Positions 35,559 through 47,105 of a stretch of 64,000 bases of DNA are shown one piece after another; the stretch's first letter is position 1; each line of letters begins with the position of its first letter. Both the position numbers and the translations under genes were made by a program. A model generated the notes under the pieces. It was given only the letters and a program-made list of their open reading frames with translations, did no database searches and was not told the origin of the DNA. The DNA is from Gorsachius magnificus (Eukaryota; Chordata; Aves; Pelecaniformes; Ardeidae), in contig CM067081.1 of the NCBI GenBank assembly GCA_034008185.1, positions 108,199,265 through 108,263,264 of the forward strand. Direction: 5' to 3'.

Positions 35559-36893
35559 TGTCAGCTGCTTAAAGACTGCATGCCCCAGTTACAATAGCAG
35601 CTCATCCCAATGGTCAGGAGGCTGGCTTGGCAAAACAGACAAATCAAGTCAGAGCTCCAATGCAAAAAGGCGGCGTACAGAAGGCAGAAGCAGAAATAGG
35701 TAAAAAGGAGGAATTTAGGAAAAATGCCTGGGCAGGAAGGGGTAGTACTATAATAGCCAAAGCTCAACTGCTGTATGAGACATGCACGATAAGTTAAGGT
35801 CAACAAGCGTTTCTACTGCTACAACGGAAGTGTGCGTCAGCTGACGAATGGGATTCGTGATGTAGTAACAGCAGACACATATAAGGCTGCTTTTCCTTCA
35901 GCCTTCATCAACAATGTCTTCTGGGCCTCTATGCCTAGAGGCAAGGTTGAAGAAAGAGGAGAATAACCTGTAAAGGATGAAGATCAGGTGAAGAACTACT
36001 TTTGAGAACTCAATCCATAAAAGTCCATAAGACCAAACAGGCTGCACCACAGGGTGTGAAGACAAATGGCCAATATCCTTGCCACTCTTATTCAGGGAAA
36101 CTAGAGATGACCAGAGATGAGCTAATTACTGGAGAAAGGCAGATCTTTACACATTTTCAAAAAAGTCCAAAAGGGTGACCCAGTGAGTGCAACCTCATCA
36201 GCTTCACATCAGTCCCTGGGAAAATCACTGAGTGAGCCCCCTGGTGGAACATTTCTCAGCATATGTGGGAGAAGGCAGCAACTGGCAACAGTCAACAGGG
36301 ATTGACCCAGGCTAAATCATTCCTGACCAACCTGACTGCCTTCTAGGGTATAATGACAGGATTTGTGGATAAGGGGAGAGTCAATTAAACCATGATTTTT
36401 ACAAGGCTTTTGACACTATCTCTTGACATATTCTTGTATCAAGTTAAGACAATACAGTCTTGATGCACAGACAAGCTAGCTGGGTAAAAAACCTGGTGGG
36501 ACAGTTAGTGGCTAGTGGGTCATACTCTACTGGAAGCCAGTAACAAGTGCAGTATTGAATGGTTCTAACTGGACACTTGTCCTGTTTAACATCAGTATCT
36601 GGAAGAGGTGATAGAATGGATGCTTGCCAAATTTGTGTAAGTTGAGAGAAGAGAGGTTCAGGCTGGAAATAAGTAAAATATTTTTTTCCTTATGAGGACA
36701 GGCAAGCAGTGGAGAGGTTTCCTAGTGAGGTATTGAAATATCTGTCCTTGTTGGTTTTCAAGACCCAACAGGGTAAAGCCCTGAGCAACCTGGTCTGACC
36801 CCAGAGCTGATCCTGCTTTGAGCAGGAGTTTGGACAGGAAACTTCTCAAGGTCCCTTCCAACCTGAATTGTTCTATGATCCTATGATCATTTA
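35559..36893 (+). mobile_element. Degenerate CR1 LINE, internally deleted
   Basis: Old plus-strand CR1 with no long open frame. Traces of the endonuclease-RT linker and RT appear at about 35600-36640 (for example the segment near 36300 matching the CR1 stretch around SxxGFxxxxSCLTN, and ATGATTTTTACAAGGCTTTTGA near 36388, the FxKAFD motif). Near 36640 the RT stops and sequence jumps to a CR1 3' tail with AAGGTCCCTTCCAACCTGAA and the octamer end TTCTATGATCCTATGAT at 36876-36892. Copy boundaries on the left are approximate. It is far more diverged than the minus-strand CR1 next to it. Confidence 0.8.
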
Positions 36894-37901
36894 TAAACAT
36901 TTAGATGGTATCTGGAGAAGACATCACCACATACTTGAGTCTAAATCTGTCAACATTAGTGAGACACTTCACTTTGATTTTAATGGGCTTTACAATACTG
37001 TTCTAATCTGAATAGCTGCAGTATGTGGTTTATTATTGAACTGGCTCAATAAAACTAAGTGGAGAAATCAGTGGATAAAGCACTCATTTCATTAGAAAAA
37101 TGTCCAGGCCTGCTTCCTAAGGCAGATATAACTAACCAATAGAACCCAGTATAATATATGTAAACTGATAAGGAAGATCGAAGCAATACTAAATAACTCA
37201 GAGCTTTGATAGTCAGCTGAGTTAGCACCATCATGCATTTTGAAGCTCTGCTAGCCAGTCCTCTGAGAACATGCTTCATATCAGCAATATTTCCTCCTTC
37301 CACAAAAGGTTTTTATTTTGTGTGTTTTGCTGTTTTCTTTAGAGCAAAGAGGGCTTAGCTGAGTGAACTGATGATTCTGTGGAGAGCTGGTACAAAGGCA
37401 CTTGGTTGTCTTTTTTAAGAAGCTTATCCAGCTTTCAATAACTCAAGAATTCAGTCAATAAATACACTTCATACAAAACTGAGTTTTGCCCATATTATCT
37501 GAAATACTCTGTTGAGTTTACACACACAGAGTACCAATATATTTTACTGACTCACCTGCTACTTCTGCTGAGTGTAAACTTTGAGAATATTGTGCTTGCT
37601 CCTGAACAGTGATCGGCTGACACTGCATATGGTTTGACTGAAATCTTTGGCACTCTTTGCTCAGTGTCTGAATGAATGTGGAACTGTTTCCTGAAAGGTG
37701 TTTCATTTAATGAACAGATAAATAAGTACTCTTTAGAGCATATACCTTAAATTCAAACCTGGTTTTGTTTTATTATGTATTAATTGCATAAAACAGGATA
37801 CTTCGAGATATGCTTTAAAATATTTGGAATGCTTTGTATGACATACTGTTTCTTACTACATCATCACATGCTTATGGTGTTGGAAACTAACATATTTGAT
37901 A
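36894..37901. other. AT-rich spacer between two CR1 copies, no gene seen
   Basis: About 1 kb separates the octamer ends of the plus-strand CR1 to the left and the minus-strand CR1 to the right, so the two copies lie tail to tail. Nothing else is recognised. Confidence 0.6.
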
Positions 37902-38000
37902 GAATTATAAAATCATAGAATCATATAATGATTTGGGTTGGAAGGCACCTTAAAGATCATCTAGTTTTAACTCCCTTGCCATGGGCAAGGACACCTTCCA

Positions 38001-40821
38001 CTAGACGAGGTTGATCAAAGCCCCATCCAACCTGACCTTGAACACTTCCAGGGCTTCTCTGGACAACCTGTTCCAGTGCCTCACCACCCTCATAGTGAAT
38101 AATTTTTTCTTTGTATCTAATATAAATCTACCCTCTTTCAGTTTAAAGACATTACCCCTTGTCCTATCACTACATGTCCTTGCAAAAAGTTCCTCTCTAA
38201 CTTTCTTGTAGGCCCCCTTATATGCTATAAGGTCTCCCCGCAGTCTTCTCTTCTCCAGGCTGAACAACCCCAACTCTCTCAGCCTTTCTTCATAGGAGAG
38301 GTGCTCCAGCCCTCTCATCATCTTCATGGCCCTCCTCTGGACTCGCTGCAACAGGTTCACATCCTTCTTATGTTGGGGCCCCAGAGCTGAATACTCTATA
38401 CTTCAGTTGGGGTCTCACAAGAGTGGAGTAGAGAGGGAGAATAACCTCCCTGGGCCTCCTGGTCATGCTTCTATTGATGCAGCCCAGGATAAAATTGGCT
38501 TTCTGGGTTGCAAGACCCCATTGCCAGGTCATGTTGAGATTCTCATCAACCAACACCCACAAGTCCTTCTCCTCAGGGCTGCTCTCAATACATTTTTTGC
38601 CCAGCCTGTATTTGTGCTTGGGATTGGCCCGACCCAGGTGCAGGACCTTGCACTTGGCCTTGTTGAACTTCATGATATTTTCACGGGCCCCCCTCCTAAG
38701 CCTGTCAAGGCCCCTCTGGATGGTATCCCTTCCCTCCAGCATGTTGACTGAACCACACAGCTTGGTGTCATTGGGAAACTTGCTGAGGGTGCACTCAATC
38801 CTAGTGCCTATGTTGCTGACAAAGATGTTAAACAACATTGGTCCCAATATTGACTCCCAAGGAATGCCTCTCATCACTGGTCTCTACTTGGACATCAAAC
38901 TGTTGACCACAACACTTTGAGTGTGACAATCCAGCCAATTTCTTATCCACAGAGTGGTCCACCTGCCAAATCCATGTCTCCAATTTAGAGACAAGGATGT
39001 CATGTGGGACAGTGTGAAATGCTTTGCACAAGTCTAGATAGATGACGTCTGTTGCTCTTCCTTTATCCACTAATGCTGTCACTCCATCATGGAAGGCCAC
39101 CAAATTTGTCAGGCATAATTTGGCCTTAGTGGAGCCATGTTGGCTGACACCAATCACCTCCTTATTTTCCATGTGCCTTAGCATAGTTTTCAGGAGGATC
39201 TACTCTATTATCTTTCTGGGCACAGAGGTGAGACTGACTGGCCTGTAGTTCCCTGAGTCTTCCTTTTCCCTTTTGAAAACTGGTAGTTATATTTCTCCTT
39301 TTCCAGTCAGTGGGAACTTCACCAGACTGCTGTGACTTCTCAAATATGATGGATAGTGGCTTAGCAACTTCATCTGCCATTTCCTTCAGGACCCACGGGT
39401 ACATCTCATCAGGTCCCATGGACTTGTGCACCTTCAGGTTCCTTAGATGGTCTTGAACCTGATCTTCTCCTAAAGTGGGAGGTTCTTCATTCTGTCCCTG
39501 TCTTTGCCTTCTGTGACTTGGGCGGTGTGCTTCGAGCACTTGCTGGTGAAGACTGAGGCAAAAAAGTCATTGAGTACCTCAGCATTCTCCATATCCTGCG
39601 TAACTGTGTCTCCTGTTTCCTTCTGGAGAGAGACCACATTTTCCCTAGTCTTCCTTTTATCACCAACATACCTATAGAAGCTTTTCTTGTTTAATTCTGT
39701 CAGGGCTTTAGCATTCCTAACCTGATCCCTGGCTGACTGTACTATTTTTCTGTATTCATCCCAGGATACCTGTCCTTGCTTCCATCCTCTGCAGACTTCC
39801 TTTTTGTGTTTGAGTTTGTCCAGGAGCTCCTTGTTCATCCAACACTATGCTGGTGTTTTTGCCTGACTTCCTCTTTGTTGGTATGCATTGCTCCTGAGCT
39901 TGGAAGAGGCAGTCCTTGAATATTAACCAACTTTCTTGGGCCCCTCTTCCCTCCAAGCCTTTATCCCATGGTACTCTACGAAGCAGATTCCTGAAAAGGC
40001 CAAAGTCTGCTCTCCTGAAATTTAGGGTAGTGAGCTTGTAGTGTTCTCTTTTCGGCGACCTAAGGATCTTGAACCCCACCATTTTGTGTTCACTGCAGCC
40101 AAGGCTGCCCTTCAGCTTCACATTCCCCACGAGCCCCTCCATGTTGATGAGAACAATGTACAGCATAACACCTCTTCTCATTGGCTGCTCTATCACTTGG
40201 AGAAGGAAGGTATCACCAACACATTCCAGGAACCTGGATTACTCATACCGTGCTGTGTTGTCCTTCCAATAGATACCAGGGTGGTTGAAGTTCCCCATGA
40301 GGACCAGGGCTTGTGAACGTGAGGCTGATCCTGCCCTCATCTGCTCAGTCTTCCTGGTCAGGTGGCCTGTAGCAGACCCCTACTATAATGTCACCTGTCC
40401 CTTCCCTCCTTTTAATCCTGACCCATAAGTTCTCAGTCAGCTCCTTATCCATCCCCAGGTGGAGCTTCAAGCACTCTAGCTAGTCATTGAACCCCTCCTT
40501 CTCTCCCCTGTCTGTCCTCCTAAAGAGCCTGTATCCTTCTGTTCCAACACTCCATTCATAAGAGCCATCCCACCAGGTCTCCGTGATGCCAATAAGGTCA
40601 CAGCCCTGCAGGCCCAGGTCATACCCCATAGCCCATGTCTCTAACTCCTCTTGTTTATTCCCCATGCTCCATGTGTTTGCACAGAGGCATTTAAATTGCG
40701 CCCCCCATGAAGCTGACTTCCTGGCTGAAGTGGAATTCCTTGTGCTGCACTTCAGGTGCTCTCCTACTGACCTGTGATCCTTCTTCAGACTGTGGGCATC
40801 TATTTTTGGCACTGGCATCAA
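38001..40821 (-). pseudogene. CR1 ORF2 remnant: endonuclease and reverse transcriptase
   Basis: Broken into several minus-strand pieces. Endonuclease: 40480-40821 has ANTWSMGNKQEELE and GITETWWDGSYEW, typical of the apurinic-type endonuclease of CR1; 39756-40196 has SEHKMVGFKILR. Linker and RT: 39470-39838 ([11 protein letters not shown]), 39162-39539 (KSMGPDEMYPWVLKE and AKPLSIIFEKS), 38828-39184 ([16 protein letters not shown]), 38368-38877 ([19 protein letters not shown]). The catalytic FADD box is changed to FPND. 38001-38360 is the C-terminal region ([37 protein letters not shown], seen in part). The copy is dead. Confidence 0.9.
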
Positions 40822-40984
40822 ACTGGTAGGAGTGGGATAGATTGAAGTTCCCCCTCCCCCAGCAACTTTAAAGTCCTCTTCACTAGCTTGGCAAGCCTAT
40901 AACTGAAGATGGTCTTCCCCTTCTCTGAAAGATAGACCCCATCAGCCCCCAGTAAACCAGGTTTCTCCAAGTGAGTCCCACAGT

Positions 40985-41556
40985 CTAAGCAGCTGAACCC
41001 TGGCTGTGGCAGCAGTCCTGTAACCTTGTGTTGATTTGCCAGATATGACTGTCCCTTTCAAACACCTTCCCTTTAACTGGGAGGACTGATGAAAAAGCTA
41101 CCTGCACTCCAGAGTCCCTTTTGGCCATTCCCAGGGATCTGTAATCCGTCTTGATATTCCTCAGACTGCTCCTGGCTGTATCACTGGTGGCTACAGGAAA
41201 CAACAGCAGCAAATAATAGACAGTGGACTGTACAAGGCTTGGTAGTCTCTCGGTGACAACCCTGATACAAGCTCCCAGTAAGCAGCACACTCTCTAGAGA
41301 CTGTGTTACATTGCCAAATGAGTGCCTCCGTACCTCTCAGAAGAGAGTCGCCTACTACTGTCACCTGTCGCCTTTTCTTAGTTGCGCTGGTTGTTATACA
41401 GGGAGCAGACTGGGCTGCCTTACTCAACTCCAGCATCTCTCCTGGTGTGATGGTTCTTTCCTCTTCAGTCTGCAGAATGGTGAAGTGGTTCCTCAAGGAC
41501 ACCTCAGGCTTCAGGGGAAGCCTTTTCCTCCTGCTGGTCCTTGCTGTTGCAACCAT
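40985..41556 (-). pseudogene. CR1 ORF1 remnant with GDSL/SGNH esterase-like motif
   Basis: Two overlapping minus-strand pieces. 41191-41556 carries VTVVGDSLLRGTEA, the GDSL block known from the esterase-like domain of CR1 ORF1. 40985-41290, in another frame, continues with VTERLPSLVQ and DTARSSLRNIKTDYRSLG, so a frameshift separates the first and later catalytic blocks. The Asn-containing block expected near the start of DTARS reads VATSDTA. The N-terminal part of ORF1 is missing or unrecognisable to the right. Confidence 0.8.
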
Positions 41557-42091
41557 CCATTCTTCTGCATTACTGGCCCCTCTCCCTTCTGTGTGTGCCA
41601 GTGGGGGAGATTTTGGCTGTTTGGCAGTGGACTATGGGTCCACTGCAGACTGCATTAATTTTATTTTAATATACTTAAACGGAATACTTCCACACTTTTA
41701 TTAACTAATAAACCCACTACTTCATGCTTTGCTGCATGCTCTATTCTCAAAAAGTGTTAATAAGATATATTTAATCTCTTTCATGTGTTTATCATGCAAA
41801 ATTAACTTTAGGGTTCTTATTCAGTTGAATGTTACTTTGCACAATATAACTAGTTCAGTGCTATGGACAATTTCTCTAAATAAAACATTCAACTTTTTTT
41901 TTTTTTTTTCTTTTCTTCCTATTCTCCGTTTTACCTAAAAATACAAAAAATAAAGCTCTGGTTAGTAATAATTTTCAGACAATAAATCACACATCACTTA
42001 CATGTAAAATTTTCAACTTACTTGTATAACATAAACATTTAGCAAACTTGTACAAAAATAGCACAAATTATAGACGAACAACATTTTCTAT

Positions 42092-42232
42092 CAGCATATC
42101 AGGAAACTAAGGTTAGACTCAGAGTTAATGCCTGGAAAACGTAATGAACATGGAAGAAAATACTGTCAACTGACAAAAAAAAAGGTGGTTTTATCATGTA
42201 AAACAGACCTTCCTCCACGGTATCTCTCTCTG
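42092..42232 (+). repeat. Direct duplication, copy 1 (about 140 bp)
   Basis: From CAGCATATCAGGAAACTAAG to TCTCTCTG. It aligns over its whole length with 43096-43237, with about nine mismatches and a small change in the A run. It resembles no repeat family I know. Confidence 0.9.
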
Positions 42233-43095
42233 TTACATATTGTATCTGAGTCTATTATCTAAAAACCTACAATACTTCAGCAATCTCAATAGTGATCACT
42301 TGATATACATTTGCAAAACCATATAAAACTCTTCATTTAAGATCGTAAAAGTGCTAAAGGAAACTGAGTGTGTTACTGACTCACAGGGATTGCTGTACAA
42401 AACTTTTTTTAAGCTTTATGTGGTCATTTTAACTTTTTGCTAGTGACCAAGTATCTCCATTGATTCTGTTCAACGTTTTGACTTCTGAACTGTATGAATT
42501 CCACATCAAACTTGGTAAGTGAAACAGAGCTACTTCAAAACCAGCAGGGCAAGGGCCAAAGGAAAGTACTCTTCTGAAGAAATAGCCTTCATATTTTTGA
42601 AGATGGCTTCCACTATAGCACAAAAAAGACTCCAAGAAAGAAATCTGCAACTCACAATAGATATTTTTCCTTAGTACCTAGCTGTGTTTTTCATGCTGTG
42701 CACTACTTTAAATTGTTTCCACGGGCACAGCAAATTACTGTCTTTTTTAAAGAGAAAAGATAATTTTATTGCCTTTTTCTTATGCCTTCTAGCTCCTGGG
42801 ATCGAGACCTGTATTTTTCTGCTGTTGACAAATTAGGAATTTAATAACCATATATTTTATATACATATATGTATATGTCTGTATTTTAATTGAAAATTTG
42901 TAGTTGTGTTTGATACTAGATCTATTGGTTAATTATCCTTTACAGACTTTGATATTTTCAGGAACTATATTTTGCCTTTCAGCTACATCTGATCTAGTTA
43001 AAGAATAAGCAAAACTATGCTCTGCTCACCATGGAAACCATGCTGGATGGTGGTTGTTCAGACTGAATCATCTTGTAGAGAACTTCCAGACTTCA

Positions 43096-43237
43096 CAGCA
43101 TATCAGGAAACTAAGGTTAGACTTATAGTTAATGCCTGGAAAACATAATGAACATGGAAGAAAATACTGTCAACTGAAAAAAAAAAAAGGTGGTTTTATC
43201 ATGTAAAGCAGACCTTCCTCCACTGTATCTACCTCTG
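43096..43237 (+). repeat. Direct duplication, copy 2 (about 140 bp)
   Basis: Second copy, same orientation, 1.0 kb downstream. The mismatches include one G-to-A difference in an ACGT context and clustered changes near both ends. Confidence 0.9.
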
Positions 43238-46200
43238 AAGACTTTCACTGGAAAAGAAAATTCTTAAACACTTGAAAGCTGCTACAGTGACAAGTCCAGC
43301 CCTTTGGCAATGATCAAGCATGAAGCATGCTGGAACTTGAACTGCAATGTAGTCAAAATGTACTTACATTCAACTGCTGTCTCATAAACAGTTGTTTGAA
43401 AGTGTAGTGATCATCTTACCTTGCTACATTTATGAAGAATTTACCTGTAACTCTTTCTCAGTGGCATTACTTGGGTAAGATTTATTCACATAAGCTAAGG
43501 CTACAGGCATAATACTTTCATTTATACAGTAGCTTCCAAGATTGAGATATTAAAAAGTCACTTGTTGTGCTCTGAAATTTTCAAAATTAGGTGAATGGGC
43601 TACAGAAGGAAGGAGTCCATACCCCTTTCTTCTTTTCTCTCTTCTAGCAAAGAAGCAAAAAAGGAAAAGGAATTTCTAATGGTTATACAGGATTCAAAGT
43701 TACAAAACTAACAGGGCTTTTAATTTAAAAAAATACTTTTTTAATTTTAATTTTTAATTAAAAACAGGCATTCAAAAGCTCTTTGCAACATTACGTAGAT
43801 TGTGCAGTCAAAAAGGAAGAGGTCAAGGGGAATACTCAGTGATATTCAAAGGATTACAATGTTAGCACAAGTTCCTTAGTATCAGAGTTAATTGCAGATG
43901 TCCAGACTTAGAGGATTCAGTTATATTAATGGAAACCATCTCTTAATACAAGTGAGATTAAGTAGGTTTAACAGCTGTGTGACATATTCCAGCACCATAT
44001 TGCAAGCAGCAGCTCTAAAATTATCTTCTAAAAGCAGCCAATAAATATCCAGTGCTTTTTTTAGAAACAGTTTTTTTAAGATATTGCATTTATAAATGAG
44101 AAGAAAGCTGATACTTTCATGCACATAACTGAATGACAGATTTTAATGAGGCTTTTGCAAGACCATGAGTGTATGACAGAAGCATACAGATTTCTGATGC
44201 TCCAGGTGAAGTTCCATAAAAGCAGAGCAACACCTTCCCCCACTGAAATTCTTAAAAATAAATGGAAAATGAAAGTGTGGTGGCATGACAGAAACGAAGC
44301 ATCAATAAATTATGAGGATATGCAATTGCTTTAATTCCAAACATCTACAATAAAGCTCTTGGCTCTCCTATATCCAGAAGAAACTTATTTATTAAATATT
44401 TTTGTCATACTTATAAATACCAGGCCTGATCCAGCAATCAATTTAATATATTGTCTGACTTTTCAGAAGCATCGGTGTAACATGCCAACAAGAGGATGCA
44501 TATCATATGTTATCAACTGCAGTGAAAAATTAAATGTAAGCTCAAGAAGTAATTGAAGACAATGGGAGGTGTGTATTCATGTATTCTGCATGACTGGAGA
44601 GAAGCTGCTACTTCCACTTACTATCTTCTAAACAAAACACTTCTAATACTAATGTGACTTTCATATGGCACTATATCTGTTAAAGGATGTCTGACTTCTT
44701 TTCTTTTAAAGTCTTACAGGAAAGAACAAGTCTCTGAGGATAAGAAAAAAAGACAAAACTCACAGTAGCTTGCTGACGTGAAATTGTATATCTGATAAAC
44801 ACTGCACTCTAGTTCAAAAGTTAAGATATAGGTGGTTTGCTGCAAAATAGTTATAGGAAGGGGTAATGACTAAATGATTTCTTTTGGAGGACTACTGTAA
44901 CTGCCAGTTATTCTGGAAGTAATTATTAAGTGGCTTTTTTAAAGTGAAGGAAAACAATTAAAAAGCAAAGCATTTATTTTTTAAAGAATAGAACTAAGAA
45001 AGGCTGAGCATTAAAACCTTAAACATAAAGTAGAAAAGGTAAACATCATGACACCTACAGAAAAAAGTTTGCCAACAATAGCCTCTACACATTTGCAACT
45101 ACAATAAACCCGGCTCCATAGTACTTGTCAAGCCTGTTATCAAAAAGTCTGAAGTTCCCTTACCTTCCTTAAATTTCCATTTATGATCTTCTGCCTGACA
45201 CAAGTTATCACTCAAAATACTCAGCTCTCTCACATAATCCTTCACATACAAGGATGCAAGGTGAACATGTATTTAGATGATCTGAAAAATAATTCCTTCA
45301 GGTTTCCATGCCGCTTTGGATGTAGCTAGCACTGGCCTCAGCTTAGTAGTTTCAGCATACAAAGAAGTTTTGAGTGGCTAAAAATAAAGTCTGGTCAGTA
45401 TGGCAAAGCATTAAAGTACAATAGTAAAGAATTTCAGGCTTTCTTTCTACTCAAGTGTAGTCACAAGTCATCTTTTAGGCATTTATTTTGCAAATACTCC
45501 CAATTTTAGATATACATGTAATCATGACAGCATGAGGACAATTGCTTATCAAATAAACTTGGCACGTTCCATGCTGGTTTAGGACTCAGTTCAAATATTT
45601 TCATATTTTTTGAACATACACAGCTAATGTAAATGAGGTAAGAGTGACCAACAAACATTTAGTTGTAAGTAATTATTTAAATAATGTAGTTCTCAATTGG
45701 GAGACAAATGCTTAAAAAAAAATTCAGCTCCCTCCTAGTTTAGGAAAAGAACCCTAAATCCAGATTTACAAGGCCAAGGCCTGGTGTAGTTATCAGTGAA
45801 GATAGGTTTTAATGTAAAATTAAAACAAAATTGAGAATAATTTAGAGAAGTTAAAAACATATCTAAAATTCAGATACCAATTTTGGAGAAATGAAAATAG
45901 TAGAATAATTATTGTTTGGTTTTGCCATATGAAAGAATCTGATATTTTTTTGATATTAAAGAACATAGTTATTATTCCCAAAAATATATTATTAACATGA
46001 GTAGATATTATTTGCTGTTCATATATTACTATCATAAATTTTCTTCCAGTCCCTTTTAAATGTCAATAATCCACTTAAGAATAGTATCATAATAATCAAG
46101 GGATTCAGGTCGTCAGACAGGTTCCAGAAATACCATCCCAAGCAGCTGGAGCAAAATGCCATTTAAAGGTGTTCTTATGTTTGCTCCAGTATCAGGAAAA

Positions 46201-46569
46201 TGTCTGAAAAATAAATACTTTTGAAAATATCTAGCACAAGCTCAGCAAATCTATTACTCAGATGAAAACAGGATATATTCATATAACATATTGCAATTAA
46301 AACCAAAATTTCTGCAATAACTCTTGTTTTTACAATACTTCCACAAGTGTCATTATATTGCAATATAGAAAACAAGACATAAAGAACTTTTCTGACAGTC
46401 AGTCAAGGTGCTGGGAAGGTTGTAAAAAGAGATCGAATTTCAAATGTGGTGCCTTTAATATCAGAAACCCAATGTTGTTTACATAGGGACTGAAAAGCAC
46501 AGGTAGCTAGATGTTCAGCGTGGACAATAATGTGCCCACAACATTAATCTGGTTATGGCTACTTTGAGG

Positions 46570-47105
46570 GCCCAATGGAATGCCACGCCTTCAATACTGT
46601 GTTCAGTTTTGGGCCCATCACTACAAGAAAGACATTGAGGTGATGGAACATGTCCAGAGGACAGTCACAAAGCTGGTGAGGGGTCTGGAGCACAAGCCTT
46701 ATGAGGAGCGGCTGAGGGAACTGAGGTAGTTCAGCCTGGAGAAGAGGAGGCTGAGGGGAGACCTTATGGCCCTCTACAACTACCTGAAAGGAGGCTGTAG
46801 TGAGGTGGGGGTCGGCCTCTTCTCCCTGGTAATGGACGATAGGATGAGGGGCAATGGTCTGAAGTTGTGCCAGGGCAGGTTCAGTTTGGACATTAGGAAA
46901 AATTTCTTCACTGAAAGGGTTGTCAAGCAGTGGAATGGATTGCCCAAGGAAGTGGTCAAGTCCCCAACCCTGGAGGTATTTAAAAGACAGGTAGATGAGG
47001 TGCTTCGGGACATGGTTTAGTTGTGGGATGGCAGTGTTAAGTTAATGGTTGAACTTGATGATCTTAAAGGTCTTTTCCGACCTAAATGATTCTATGATTC
47101 TATGA
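46570..47105 (+). mobile_element. 5'-truncated CR1 LINE, 3' 0.5 kb
   Basis: Starts inside the C-terminal part of ORF2 (TCAGTTTTGGGCCC, then the region encoding [11 protein letters not shown] and [18 protein letters not shown]) and runs through the stop and 3' tail to the ATTCTATGATTCTATGA octamers at 47089-47105. A 15-A run follows at once. One stop interrupts the frame near 46727; from 46766 to 47020 it is open. Less diverged than the CR1 at 35559. Confidence 0.92.

Larger units (their letters stand above)
37902..41657 (-). mobile_element. Nearly complete CR1 LINE, about 3.7 kb
   Basis: The 3' end lies on the left, where ATCATAGAATCAT at 37914-37926 is the reverse of the ATTCTATG octamer tail. 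Going right, in sense-reverse order, are the 3' untranslated part, RT, endonuclease and the end of ORF1. Both frames are broken by stops and frameshifts. With about 3.7 kb left of a full length near 4.5 kb, it is a long copy; most avian CR1 copies are short 3' pieces. Similarity fades near 41657. Confidence 0.92.
41658..46569. other. AT-rich unique DNA with a local direct duplication, no gene seen
   Basis: No supported gene. It contains a T run at 41894-41909, the duplicated 140-bp segments at 42092-42232 and 43096-43237, and AT-only stretches (near 43720-43765) capable of small hairpins. Confidence 0.6.
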
